Shown piece by piece: positions 1 through 10,455 of a stretch of DNA of 64,000 nt. The notes under the pieces were generated by a model, which did no database searches, was not told where the DNA came from, and was given only the letters and a program-made list of their open reading frames with translations. How positions within the stretch are numbered: the stretch's first letter is position 1; every line of letters starts with the position of its first letter. Source of the DNA: Trichosporon coremiiforme (Eukaryota; Basidiomycota; Tremellomycetes; Trichosporonales; Trichosporonaceae). A program made the translations under genes and the position numbers. The stretch spans positions 845,656-909,655 of the forward strand of contig BCJJ01000019.1 in assembly GCA_039545355.1 (NCBI GenBank), written 5' to 3'.

Positions 1-156
1 ACCCATGTGATGCGCCACCCCTCCGGCGCAGGGGGCATCTCGTCGACCGCCGACGGGCCCGTTCGTGGGAACAAGCTAAAGGACATCGGTGCCGGAGAGC
101 ATGCCGAGTTCCAATGTTTAGTCTCTTCATTGCAGCCCACCTCAGCGTCATCCTGA
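1..156 (+). CDS. possible C-terminal end of a gene entering from the left
   Basis: A frame is open from base 1 to a TGA at 154-156 and gives 51 codons with fairly even amino acid use (for example GNKLKDIGAGEHAEFQCLV near the middle). No domain is recognisable. It could be the last exon of a gene that starts outside the window, or a chance open frame in GC-rich DNA. Only the window edge makes it look partial. Confidence 0.25.
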   Translation, partial: THVMRHPSGAGGISSTADGPVRGNKLKDIGAGEHAEFQCLVSSLQPTSASS

Positions 157-803
157 TTCTGCTATCGCCTCACAACATGGTGGTATCTGCAGATCTGCAA
201 AGCTGCCCCGGCTGCCGGTGCTGGAGCCGTGTCTGTATTTAGACCACGATCAGCGATCTCGATACGCTCGGCCCTCGGCGCGAAATTGAGACGGAGCCGG
301 ACGGGCGGACCGTTCCTCCGCTGCAACACTGTAGTGCACGACGTGCTGTGCATCGGCAAAGGACTCGGTATGTCAGTTCCATGACGCGATCGCCGCTAGC
401 ATGTGGAGACATGATGCAGACGCTAAGGCAGGCCGGAGTACACCGACCGACCGAGTCGCAGCCATGAGTGCGGGTCATGTGGGTCTGAATGTGGATGTAG
501 CTCTACCCTAAAGCCAGACGGCGATATCAGCGAACCTCCCTCGAGTCAACGACGCGTGTGCCCCTTCGGGCGATCGGGTGCTTCACCTGCAACCCAGGGT
601 GGATGCTACTTAGCACAATACTCCATACATGATACACGTGAACAGACTGCCGACTATGAAACCTTTGACCTGACCTTGGTCCGGAACCTATGGAAACTCG
701 AGATACGTGAGATACGTCGGTGCGATCCTCGCAGAGCCCAAAACCCCCTCTTCCTATCGAATCTAGCGCCCAGCATACCTAGCACGTTGCTCCTCGGCGC
801 GAA
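157..803. other. intergenic stretch, no gene seen
   Basis: About 650 bp between the possible gene tail and the 3' end of the N-acetylglucosamine kinase gene. Short open frames exist on both strands, but none has a recognisable motif or a donor/branch/acceptor pattern joining it to another. Confidence 0.6.
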
Positions 804-2425
804 CTAAGCGCCGAAGATGACAGCGGCGAGGGCCTTGGCTCCTTCACCAGCAGCGTCATCGACAACGAGCACGTTGCGGAAGACGATGCCGTCAGTCCGG
901 AGCGCGTCGAGGAGGAGCTGGACGTATCCCTTCGAGTTCATGAGACCTCCGCCGAGGTCGAGCGCCGTGCTCTCCGGGCGGACGACAGTCTGATCTCCGA
1001 GGGCGAGCGTGACGAGCTCGGCAACGGAACGCACCGCGTTGCGCGCAATGGAGGTGGCGGCCTTGTGGGCCTCCTCCTCCTCGGGGGTCGAGATGGTCAC
1101 GCCGCCCTCTTCCGGGAACGCCCATTTGAAGACAACACGCGCCGCGCCGGCGAGGTACGCGTTGCGCTTGGCGGACGCCTCGCCGATACCGAGGCCCTCG
1201 ACGAAGTCGGGCTCCATCAGCGCGACGATGCGGATCAGGTCGGCCGGATCCTTGATGTCAAAGTACTGCATGAGGTCGCGGTAGAGAGGGCCGCGGACGG
1301 GGAGCTCGCCGGAGTGGATGAGGGGCGAGTTCTCACGGTCTCGCTGCGTCAGGAGGTAGCGTATCGCGAGGCGGCCGATCCAGTACGCGCTTCCCTCGTC
1401 GTCGAGCATGTAGCCCCAGCCACGGGTCTGGCCCGCGTCCTCAATCGGCAGGCTGCGCACCTTCGGCGTCGTGGGCCGGCTGCCGTCGCTCTCGCTCGCG
1501 TCCGCGTCACGCGCCTCGACCGGAGGAGAAGGAGGCAGCTCGGCCTTGGTCTCGACCTTGATCGTGCGCGCGCCGGTACCAGTTCCGCAGACGAGGGCGA
1601 CGACGTGGTCGATGCCAGTCATCAGCAGCGCAGGGGCGGCGAGGAGGTTGACATCGTTGCCCATGAAGATGCGCTCGGTGGGGACATGCAGCGCGTTGGA
1701 GACGTAGGGCTTGAAGCGCTCCGAATCGTCGACGGACTGGATACCAGCAAGCGCGATCCAGCAGTACGCGAACAGGCTCTTCGTCATCGGGGGAAGCTTG
1801 ATGCGAGGCGTGTTGGCGCCCGAGGGGGCGGGGGACGAGTTGCGCAGGTGCTGCACGGCGGGAGGGAGCTGGGGCTGCAGCTGCGGCAGCTGGAAGCCTG
1901 CGGGGAGGTAAGAGGCGGGGAGCTGGGCGAGGGCGCGGTACGTCGCCTCGAGGATGCGCTCGGCGGCGGGGCCACGGCCGACCGATTGGCTGCAGAGTCA
2001 GCTGACGTTCATACTGATAGTGGCAGACTGGAGACTGGAGACCGGAACACCGCGGGACATGCTGACGCGCAAGACTAAAACCAGCTGAAGCTGTGCAGAT
2101 AGCGCTGAAGCGGTGTAGATAGCCAGGCCCCGACCAGGCCATGATCGACGCCCGCGCCACCGGCTCACTCAGTACCGCTTGCGGTCATGCCATACCCGGG
2201 AGCTGATAGGCCTTCGCGACAGAGTTGTATCCAGGCACTGCACATCTAGGGAGATGCTCACACGTTGCACGGGCCAGAGGTGCCGCGGACCTCGGTGCCG
2301 TCGGCGGCGCGCACGACGACCATGACCTTGGAGCCACCGCCGTCGGCGCACAGGATGAGGCGCGGGTGGTCGCCTGCCACTTCGCCGAGGGGCACGGCGC
2401 GAGGAGGGAGGGGGTGGAACGACAT
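804..2425 (-). CDS. N-acetylglucosamine kinase (BadF/BadG/BcrA/BcrD ATPase family)
   Basis: Two exons, 2425-2262 and 1989-804, joined across a 272-nt phase-2 intron with a GCTGAC box at its 3' end; 449 aa. The joined product reads CADGGGSK (phosphate-1 loop of the ASKHA fold) near residue 27, NVQSVG at the splice junction, VCGTGTGARTIK (phosphate-2), and GWGYMLDDEGSAYWIG, the block typical of eukaryotic GlcNAc kinases. The family transfers phosphate from ATP to GlcNAc to give GlcNAc-6-phosphate for catabolism or UDP-GlcNAc salvage, in the cytosol. The start at 2425 is the ATG nearest the domain; the upstream in-frame sequence is Ser/Pro-rich and looks like leader. A Pro/Glu/Ser insert of roughly 40 residues between the phosphate-2 loop and the GWGY block is unusual. 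Substrate is inferred from family; another member of the BadF group is possible. Confidence 0.88.
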
Positions 2426-4399
2426 TGCGTTGGGCAGTTGGTCGCTGCTCGACGTTTGTTGACGGGGAGAGGAGTGAGAAGAGTGCGGGGAAACCGAAAC
2501 TGGGGTGGCGGCGAGTGGAGCGGGAGTGTCGGAGCTGCTTGTTGATGTGCAGAAAGGGACTAGCGTCGAATGAACGGTTGGCGACGAGCAAGCAACAAAG
2601 TCAGTCAACAGATGAAGATGAAGAAAAGGTCGATGCGGGAACGAAAGTGGACGAAGAGGCAAAGGTTGAGCTAGTATATGCACGACGCAGGCCGTTGGCC
2701 GTGACGGTAGTGCATGGTGACTGGTGACGGCAAGGCCGGTCGCGAGTGAGAAGAGCGGCCGTGGAGAGATTCAGTTACGGTGGTTCGGAAGGATCGGCGA
2801 ACGGTGCTCTGATCGTCGAAGCGGCGATCCTCCCGAACGGCATCAACTGCCGCAGAGGTCAAATCGAGGTCAAATCGCGGGTTATGGTCGGATCCTAATC
2901 GGGGCGAATTACGACACTGGAATGACTGCTAATCAGGGAGTTAAAGAAGTTAAAGACCGCCGTTTAAACTCTGCGCGGCATCTCGCGGCCTGATAACCCC
3001 TCACGGCGCATCCGGCGTGGCTTCCGGTCCTCCTTTGGGGGGTCTCCAGATCCCGAGACCAGCGCTCGCAGATCGCCCGTCATGTACCTCTTGCACGACC
3101 AGTTCCCGACTCAGTCCCCCGTGCCCCACCCCCTCAGCGGGGGTCCAGATCTCAGAGTCTCCTTCCCAATCGTCACACAGTTCCTGTCGCGGTCTGTCGC
3201 AGGATGTGACAGGTACTTCCGCCGAGCAGCTGAGGTCGGGCATGCCCGCCAGCGCCAAGGTACTGACGATCTTGCCGAACGATGTACCGGTCTCTGATAA
3301 GTGCTGGGGCAACGGGATTGCAAAACTCGCCGCAGGTTGAATCACCTGCGAACTGTGCCGCGGTCGAACGCCAGCTACTCCACGGGTCAAATCGATCGGA
3401 TCGCAAAGTCGAATGAGATCTGGTGTTGACGACGGCGGCGACTAGTAGTCCCCGGAGCCCCCGTCAGCCCGTCGAATAGCGTGTTTGGGCTCGCAGTCGG
3501 CTTGGATGAATGACCCATGTGGTCAACTTGTTCATGATGCGTGCCGCATGAGTTGTCCTGAAGTTTCGGCGCCCCGGGCGACGGCGATCGTGACTGGGTC
3601 ATGCGTGCATGCAGCCAAAGGTGTTCGTGACAAAAAGCATGACGCATGCAACAAGCCCAAAGACGCTCAGTGGAGTCGCACACTGTGCCACCCTGGGAGG
3701 ACAGGGTTATACTAGCACGGCTAATCCGGCCCATCGCGGGCCAATGACAGGGGCCATTACGGGCCCCGCGACGCCCGCAGACGCCCGCAAAGCTCTCAAG
3801 GATCGGTAACTTTGCCGTTGCTCTGATATTTTCGGCGCCGTCGCCGTCTGATCGACTCTCTGAACTTGCAGTCCTGCCCAGCGGACCCAGCGGACTCAAA
3901 CGTGACCTCCATATCTATTTCCTGTCCGTCAAGTAAAAGTAAAGGACCGGCTTGGCCGAGCTAACCGAGCCCACGGGCCGCGAAATCGGGCCCTTCCCAG
4001 GGGCCCAGTGCGCCTGCTGTGGCGGGCTTGGCGGAGCCACGAGGCTGCTCTCGGACGCAAAGAGGCGTCGCGACCGCCTGGAGACCTCGCTTGTGGTAGA
4101 GTACACCGCCCTTCCTTCGATGCTCACTGTGCGAACGACAGTGAGGCGGACAACGATGTGGCACCGCTCAATGACGACCAGCGACGACCACCGAGTTGCC
4201 TAGCGCACTACTGACCGGCTAACACTTAGGCCCCCGCGCGAGCTAAGACTAACGATGAACATGGGGCAACCGTCTTCCTCTTCTGCACATCTCACAATGT
4301 CCAACGCATGGACGGCAGCGAGGACATTCTCGCCATTTGCCCCAGAACAAGCTGATTCTGGGACCTCGACTGAACTCGCTCTCGACAGGCCCCCAGGAG
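2426..4399. other. intergenic stretch, no gene supported
   Basis: Roughly 2 kb upstream of the GlcNAc kinase gene. The first few hundred bases must hold its promoter. Open frames of 60-170 codons occur on both strands, but they overlap one another and none shows a domain or a plausible splice chain. Confidence 0.5.
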
Positions 4400-4667
4400 T
4401 CGCGCCCTCGCGATGATGACGACGACGAAACCCTCCCTCCGTCTCCAGCAGGAGCAGCAGCTGCGAGCACTGTAGGTGCTGGATGAGCACCAGGGTTCCA
4501 AGATGCTCGACCACATCCTTGGTGGATGCAGCAGGATAGAGTAGGAGAGGCGACATCTTGCCAGAGTGAGTCCGCATGGAGACAGCGCTGACGGAGATCA
4601 GAGCTCAAAGCTCAACCAGCTCATGTACGGCATCGTCACTGCCTGCGTGTGGTTCCTCCTGTTCTGA
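4400..4667 (+). pseudogene. relic of a heptad-rich, tail-anchored protein (uncertain)
   Basis: One plus-strand frame reads as a heptad-like segment (RLQQEQQLRAL, then VLDEHQGSKMLDHILGG) interrupted by in-frame TAG codons at about 4471 and 4542-4544. It then runs across a 36-nt intron (4566-4601, donor GTGAGT, GCTGAC branch, acceptor CAG) into a 66-nt exon ending KLNQLMYGIVTACVWFLLF and a TGA at 4665-4667. Heptads followed at once by a hydrophobic C-terminus is the layout of a SNARE or another tail-anchored protein, but I cannot name the family. The intron matches the genome's usual length, which argues that this was once expressed. Two stops say it is now broken or that my frame is wrong. Confidence 0.25.
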
Positions 4668-4838
4668 TCACGACCTAGACTGCTCCATTGCCATGCACAC
4701 TGTACCATTACTGTCGTCTCGGAGGCTCACCAAGGGTTGCTGCTCGGCACGAGCAATCGGAGCACCGTTACTCGGTCGACCGCTCACGTTGCGGAGGCCA
4801 TTCCGCGCTAGTGAAGTAGCGCCGGGTAATCAACTCCA

Positions 4839-5900
4839 ATGGATCCGCAGCACTTCGACATCACTGCTGTGAGTTGTGCGTTTTGCGGTACCAAGGTGCT
4901 TGCGGGGGCAAACCTGGTGCATTTCTGCTCGATGCGCTTGCAGCGGTTGCCAGTCAGAGTTCTCTGATACTTGAGAGGTAGGTGTGGCACTCCGCGCGGG
5001 GTGCCGTGCACAACACCCAGCAGCTGTGCGACTGCCATGCGACTGACATGTCACTGATGTGATGATGTGATCTTGTCCAACATGTGTGCTTAGACGATGG
5101 AAGCAAAGGCAGATTGCAGGGCGCAACAGGGTTGGTCTGTGTATCGCTCTGGAAGTGCACAGTGGCCCCCTCCTTCTTCCTTTCTAAGCTATCGGCTTCT
5201 TCCATCTTACACCATCCACCCCGAACATCGACAGGCACTTCTGAACATGAAGCCGGAGCCGTGCTCTGCAGTCGCTCGAAGAACCCACGTTGACCAGAGC
5301 CACCTGGCAGAGGTCGACTCAACGCCACTTCCACGTTATGCTTACAGGCACAACGAGACGTTCCTACCTGAGGAGGCCGTAACGCTCTGGCCAGTCGACC
5401 TACTGAAGGTCTGTTCTTCCGAGAAGCTCGGCGATCTTCCGGCTGCAGAGAAGGAGAGTACTCAAGCCGAGTTCGAGCCGACGGTCGCAGAGGCGCAGTC
5501 GCTGTACGAGGAGCGGTGGCGCGGACTGTGTGTGTGTTCTGGGAAGGGTTGGATCTGGAGCAGGCGAGGCAGGAGATGCGGACCGAAGCGGAGATGCAGG
5601 CCGAGGCTGTAGGAGAGTGGTATGCTTCGCTGTCAAGGTCTACTTGTCCAGAGGCTCGATGACTGTCCTCCTTCTTCTGTGGGTGGCGGCGTCTTCGTTC
5701 CCCGACCCGTTGCAACAACGCCACCAGGTCCCTAAGGGTCTTGGGAGCCAAATATGGCCGTTACCATCTTCCAGCGACAATATTTGCGCACCTGTATCAG
5801 TAAGCACGAAGCCCGGATGAAGCTGGTGAACTTCAGTGCGATGAACCCGATGCATACTGCCGTCTTCTGCCCTGTTGACTCCCCCTCCCCCGACTGCTGA
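4839..5900 (+). pseudogene. decayed gene of unknown function
   Basis: Several plus-strand pieces read as one former gene. An ATG at 4839 opens a 42-codon frame with a CAFC...HFC pattern, possibly metal binding. The main block starts around 5190 (HPEHRQALLNMKPEPCSA) and stays open to the (TG)5 tract at 5527-5536. Beyond the tract the coding sense continues two bases out of frame (GLDLEQARQEMRTEAEMQAE), as expected if one TG unit had been gained. An in-frame TGA follows at 5660-5662, after which the frame is open again to a GTAAGC donor at 5800. A 37-nt intron (5800-5836) joins it to a last exon ending VFCPVDSPSPDC and TGA at 5898-5900. No family is recognised. It lies tail-to-tail with the SSADH gene, 96 bp away. 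A sequencing error in the TG tract is possible, but it would not remove the TGA. Confidence 0.45.
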
Positions 5901-5996
5901 ATGTGGAGATGGAGGTGGCCACTCCTGGACGACACCACGTTTGACAACGACGGAACCAAATCCACCTCCATCGACTGTCGACTTCGACGGTGGCAC

Positions 5997-8230
5997 TCAA
6001 TCCAACCACTTCGGCTGGTCGATGTTCGTCCCGATTGCGATGAGCTTGGTGTTAAGATACTCCTCAGTGCCTTGGTAACCGCCTTCCTTCCCATAACCGC
6101 TCTCCTTGACTCCTCCGAAGCAGATTTGCGCTTGAGAAATCGCTCCTGTGTTCGCTCCGACCATTCCGACCTCGAGAGCTTCGGCCACACGCCAGATCCT
6201 GTCAGAATCTTTGGAGAAGAAGTAGCCCGCGAGGCCGACATCGGAGTCGTTGGCGAGGTCGACCACGTGCTGCTCATCCTTGAACGGGATCAGAGCGGCA
6301 ATGGGGCCGAAGGTCTCGTCGTGGGCGATGAGGCAGTCCTCGGGGACATCACGGAGCACAGTCGGCTGGAACATGTTGCCCTCCCTCTTGCCTCCGGCGA
6401 GGACCTTGGCGCCGCGCTTCAGCGCATCGTCGAGGTGGGTCTGGACCTTCTCAGCGGTCTTCTCAGTGATGAGCGGGCCGTGCGTGACGCCGTCGTCGAA
6501 GCCGTTGCCGACCTTGAACTCCTTGACCTTTTGCGCCAGCTTATCCGCGAACTCATCGTAGACACTCTCGTGGACATAGATACGGTTCGCGCAGACGCAC
6601 GTCTGGCCCGAGCCGCGGAACTTGGTCGCGATAGTGCCCGCGACGGCGGTCGGAATGTCGGCGTCGTCGAAGATGATGCACGGCGCGTTGCCGCCGAGCT
6701 CGAGGGAGAGCTTCTTGAGAGTCGAAGCGGACTGAGCGGCGAGCATCTTGCCGACACGCGTGGAACCGGTGAAGGACACCTTGCGCACCTTCGGGTTCTC
6801 GGTCAGCTCCTTGCCGACCTCGGACAGGTTCTCAGACGTCGAGACAATGTTGACGACGCCGTCGGGGATGCCCGCGCGGCGGATCAGTTCGGCGATCGCA
6901 AAGTTCGTGTACGGCGTCTCAGAGGGGACTTTGACGACGCACGTGCAGCCGGTCGCGATGACGGGCGCGAGCTTGCGCGCGGGCATACTGGGTGTCAGCT
7001 GAACTTCACCATAGACACAGCTTCGCCTCGTTCTGCTCTCCATATCTGCGCTCCCCATCTCTGCGCTCCCCAGGCTCTGCGCCATCTCTACTCGCTCTCT
7101 CCTTTCCACTCCCTTCCAAGCCGCAAGTACTCACCCAGCAGGGAAGTTCCACGGCACGAGCAGCGCGCAAACGCCAATCGGCTGCTTGATAACGATATTC
7201 CTCTGTCCCGCGATAGCGCTGGGGACGACGTCCCCGTACGTCCGGACAGCCTCGCCAGCGAACCACTGCACGTAGCTCGCAGCGTACAGCGCCTCGCCAT
7301 AAGCGTCGCTCCAGGCCTTTCCATTCTCCCAAACGATCAGACGGGCAATATCCTCCGCATTGTCGATGAACTCCTTGTGCAGGCGCAGGAGCATCTTCTG
7401 CCTGTCGCCTGGGGTCGTGTGCCGGAAGGACTTGAAGGCTTTTTCGGCCACGTCGACTGCGCGAGACACGTCGTCCTTGTCCATGTCGGGTGCTGTACCG
7501 AGCACCTTGCCCGTTGCTGGGTCTGTGACTTCGAACGTCTTGCCTGACGCAGCGTCGACCCATTTCCCGTCCACCCAGGCTTTTTGGATGAAGAGGGAAG
7601 GGTCGTTGAGACCGAGCTGGGGTCAGCGGGACGCTCAAGCAAGAGGGATCGGAGGAGCCTGACAGCGAGAGGAGGCTATACGTCATCGGATCCCCATGTC
7701 ACTGCACGGCGATAAGAGCGTCTTCGAAGTCTCTCCGACACATTCAAAGCCATACGGAGCAAGGTACAGCTCAGTGCGCCGGTGGTGCTATGCTGGACAC
7801 CTGTTGAACGTAGTGACCTCGGAGAGCCGAACGTCGACCAGCTGGCCCAGCCTCACTAGCCGGACCAGCCTCGGATCTGTCTCACATCTCCCAGCTGCCC
7901 GGCGCCACGTCGGTCCGGATACGCCGATCTGTGAGTCGCACTCCAAGCGGCGTGCCCACCTCGCCGAACACCATACTGCTCCCTACACTCCCGGCCCGCT
8001 CTCCACACACGTGACTTCATTCACGAAGGTGTACTCACAGGGTTCTCAGCCGTAGTCTTAGGCTGGTGACTAACGCTCCTCGCGTTCTTCGGAGCGACGA
8101 CCTTCGGAGCGCTGACGAACGGAGTAGCGGTGCGGATGCCCCTAACGCCAGCCGTAGCGGCCGCGCGGCCAGCGGCGCGGAGAGTGGAGGGACGCGCGAG
8201 TCTTCGAGCCGAGAGGTGGATCATGCTCAT
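5997..8230 (-). CDS. UGA2: succinate-semialdehyde dehydrogenase, mitochondrial
   Basis: Three exons, 8230-8039, 7616-7135 and 6987-5997, with introns of 422 and 147 nt; 554 aa. Exon 1 encodes an Arg/Ser/Ala-rich leader (MSMIHLSARRLARPSTLRAA) typical of a mitochondrial presequence. Exons 2-3 give a full aldehyde dehydrogenase: PWNFPAGMPARKLAPVIATGC at the second junction, SFTGSTRVGK in the NAD(P) fold, the catalytic-Glu block LELGGNAPCIIFDDADI and the catalytic-Cys block GQTCVCANRIYV. The order and the start LGLNDPSLF fit SSADH, which oxidises succinate semialdehyde to succinate in the GABA shunt. GSGQTCVCANR is the SSADH version of the Cys motif. A yeast-type cytosolic enzyme would lack the leader. 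Three copies of a promoter motif lie 165-217 bp upstream. Confidence 0.92.
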
Positions 8231-8394
8231 ATTCCTTGTGTTTGAGACGATGAGTGTTGTTACGAAGCAAGGAGTTGGCGGAGAGGGTCGGTGGGAGGTG
8301 GGAGGGAGAACAACTGGCGTCATATAGCCCAAACGGAATGCGGAGACTCCACACCGACTCGACCGTCGGCTGACTCCGCCTGATGGCGCCTATT

Positions 8395-8447
8395 TGACCT
8401 TTCTGCTCGACGATCTGACCTTTCTACAGCTGCAGTTTGACCTTTCT
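8395..8447 (+). promoter_or_regulatory. three phased copies of TGACCTTTCT upstream of SSADH
   Basis: The decamer TGACCTTTCT occurs exactly at 8395-8404, 8416-8425 and 8438-8447, with start-to-start spacings of 21 and 22 bp, close to two helical turns each. The copies lie about 165-217 bp upstream of the SSADH start codon, in reverse orientation relative to that gene. Even phasing on one DNA face suggests a cooperative transcription factor array. The factor is unknown. Confidence 0.5.
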
Positions 8448-8942
8448 GGAGGGTCTGGATCTGACTCACTGCTTACGGAGGGTATGATACGCGCGCGATC
8501 GCAGGTTGCGTTTGGCGCCTACTCGCGTCCGCCGGTGTGAGACAGCCCGGGATAGGCGAGGCTGGCGATCGCCCACAAGGTAGTGGAGGCGATTGTGGAG
8601 GTGGTGCTTCTTTGCGGAGTCTGTTTCTCATCAAAGCTGTTTGGCACTTGACTTTGTGATATCCCCTCGTGTCAACTGCGCGTCGTTCTGCACTCTGGCT
8701 TCACTCTGACTGGACCGAAGGGGCCGATGGACGACTGTCACTGCGGCTGCGGCTGCGGTTGAGGTCGCTGCCGCTTTGTCAACAGACCGCGCCCCCAATT
8801 TGTTGCTCCGGCCCCCAGCACGTCTTCACCTTCTCCGTTGGCAAACCCAACAATGACCAGTTAACCTCGTCCCCACCTCCTCAGAACAATGATCTATGCT
8901 GCTATAGCCTACATTAACGCGACATACAAAACCCGGGAGACT

Positions 8943-9725
8943 CTACTTGGCGTACTGCTGGGTCCACTGCCTGGCCTCGGCGATGGCGGCGTTCTGGTCC
9001 TCCTTCCACGCCTGGGCGACGTCGTTCGCGAGCGGGTCGTCGGGGTTGGGCGCGCCGAGCAGCGCCTGGATCGACAGCAGCACGGTCCGGATCTGGAGCG
9101 CGGGCGACCACTTGTCCTTCAGGATGTCGAGACAGATACGGCCGAGCTTGTCTGCGCGTCAGCTCCCTCCGTGTGCCCCGCAGCTCACCAATGTTGGGGT
9201 GGTAGATCTTGGTCAGGAAGCGGACCTTGGGAGGGTTCATCGGGTACTCCTCCGGCAGGAACAGCTCGAGCTTGAAGATACCGCCTGGCGTCAGCTCGCA
9301 CTACAGAAAGTTAGCTCACCCTCATACGGGGAAGACTCCGGGCCAGCAATCGTGACATCAAAGTAGCGCAGGTTGTCGTCGTGGGGAGCGGCGGTGATTC
9401 CGGGAGGCGAGTCGGCCATGAGGCGCTCGGTTTCCTGCGTGACCAATGCGGTATGGGTAACAGCGAACGCATCGTATCGGGCGGCCGGCGAAGGGGGCAA
9501 CAAGCAAAAACGTCGCGAATTCACAAGGAGCGGTAAGCAGCAAGTTGGGAGCCACGCGAGCCGTGTTGTTCAGTGACGAGGCGTAATTGTGTTTTTGAGA
9601 CCGATGCGTGGAGGAAGGGATTCAGCAGCAGAGTCGAAACCAGGAACATGGCGTCAGCGGGAGATGTGCGGCTCCGAGTGTCGTCTCGTGCTCACCTTGA
9701 GGATACGCTTCGGAAGACCGGACAT
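8943..9725 (-). CDS. UBC13: ubiquitin-conjugating enzyme E2 N
   Basis: Four exons, 9725-9696, 9434-9320, 9284-9189 and 9151-8943, with introns of 261, 35 and 37 nt; 149 aa, the usual length of the family. The first exon is only 10 codons ([10 protein letters not shown]). The fold reads [45 protein letters not shown] (active-site Cys in GRICLDIL) and [20 protein letters not shown]. The [20 protein letters not shown] block is diagnostic of Ubc13 rather than other E2s. With an Mms2-type partner it builds Lys63-linked ubiquitin chains for post-replication repair. It is divergent from choline kinase, with a 730-bp gap. The long first intron next to two 35-37-nt introns is typical of this window. 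Confidence 0.95.
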
Positions 9726-10455
9726 GGTGTGGGGGCTAGTGGGTCAGTGATCTAATCGCTCTATGCGCGAGAGAAGAGCCGGAGAACAAGTCAACAGCAA
9801 CGATCGGTGGCCACCGGACGGTGCGCTCGGTGCTGTGCGGTGCGTCAATGGTGCGACTGATTACGTATCGGAACCAGGCGGAGAGAGACGGGTTGTCCGT
9901 GATAGGAGTAAGAGGGGTTGGGTTGGGTCTCGCGTGGGAAAGGCTCCGCAACGGCGGTACGGCGTGCCTGTGTACACACGGAGCGTCCAAGCGGAGCGTC
10001 CAACCGGACGGCGCTGTGGACTGCGGGGTAAAGTCATTCGATTGGATCCGCTGGCTGGCATGGCTGGGTATGGCTCGGTATGCGGTTGGGGAAGACACAG
10101 GGTAGACGAGCATCGAGGGCGGAGAGTGGACAGAGTGGACGGAGTCGCCCAGAGTGGCCCAGAGTGGGTGACCGTCTGGCGGATCCAGACGCCGCGATAG
10201 GACCTCATGTACGTCGGACGGGACCACCAAACGATATCGCCTGCCAACGTCCAGCCAGCCAAAATCACTATCAGACGCTAGCTCATCTTTTTCTTCTTAT
10301 CGTCTCACTCCACTACACCGCCTCCGTCTAAAGTCGCCCCCCCCAAAGTTTGCTCTCGCCAAAAGTGCTGCACAAAAGCAGCAGCATCATCGACGCCCGA
10401 CTCACACCCTGCTCCGAGACGCAACGACAGTTAGAGCGCAGGACATTGGATCGAG
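9726..10455. other. shared divergent promoter region of UBC13 and choline kinase
   Basis: 730 bp between two divergent start codons. It contains short direct repeats (GTGGACAGAGTGGACGGAGT around 10126 and CCCAGAGTGG twice near 10150) and a C-run at about 10337 just before the choline kinase leader. No coding frame is convincing. Confidence 0.5.

Noticed and set aside
1065..2078. Long plus-strand frame (337 codons) opposite the GlcNAc kinase exon 2
   Set aside because: It is the antisense shadow of a GC-rich coding exon: Arg/Gly/Ala-rich, no motif, while the minus strand gives a full kinase.
5901..7547. 548-codon plus-strand frame over the SSADH gene
   Set aside because: Antisense shadow; composition is Arg/Leu/Asp-rich without a domain, and the minus strand encodes a complete aldehyde dehydrogenase.
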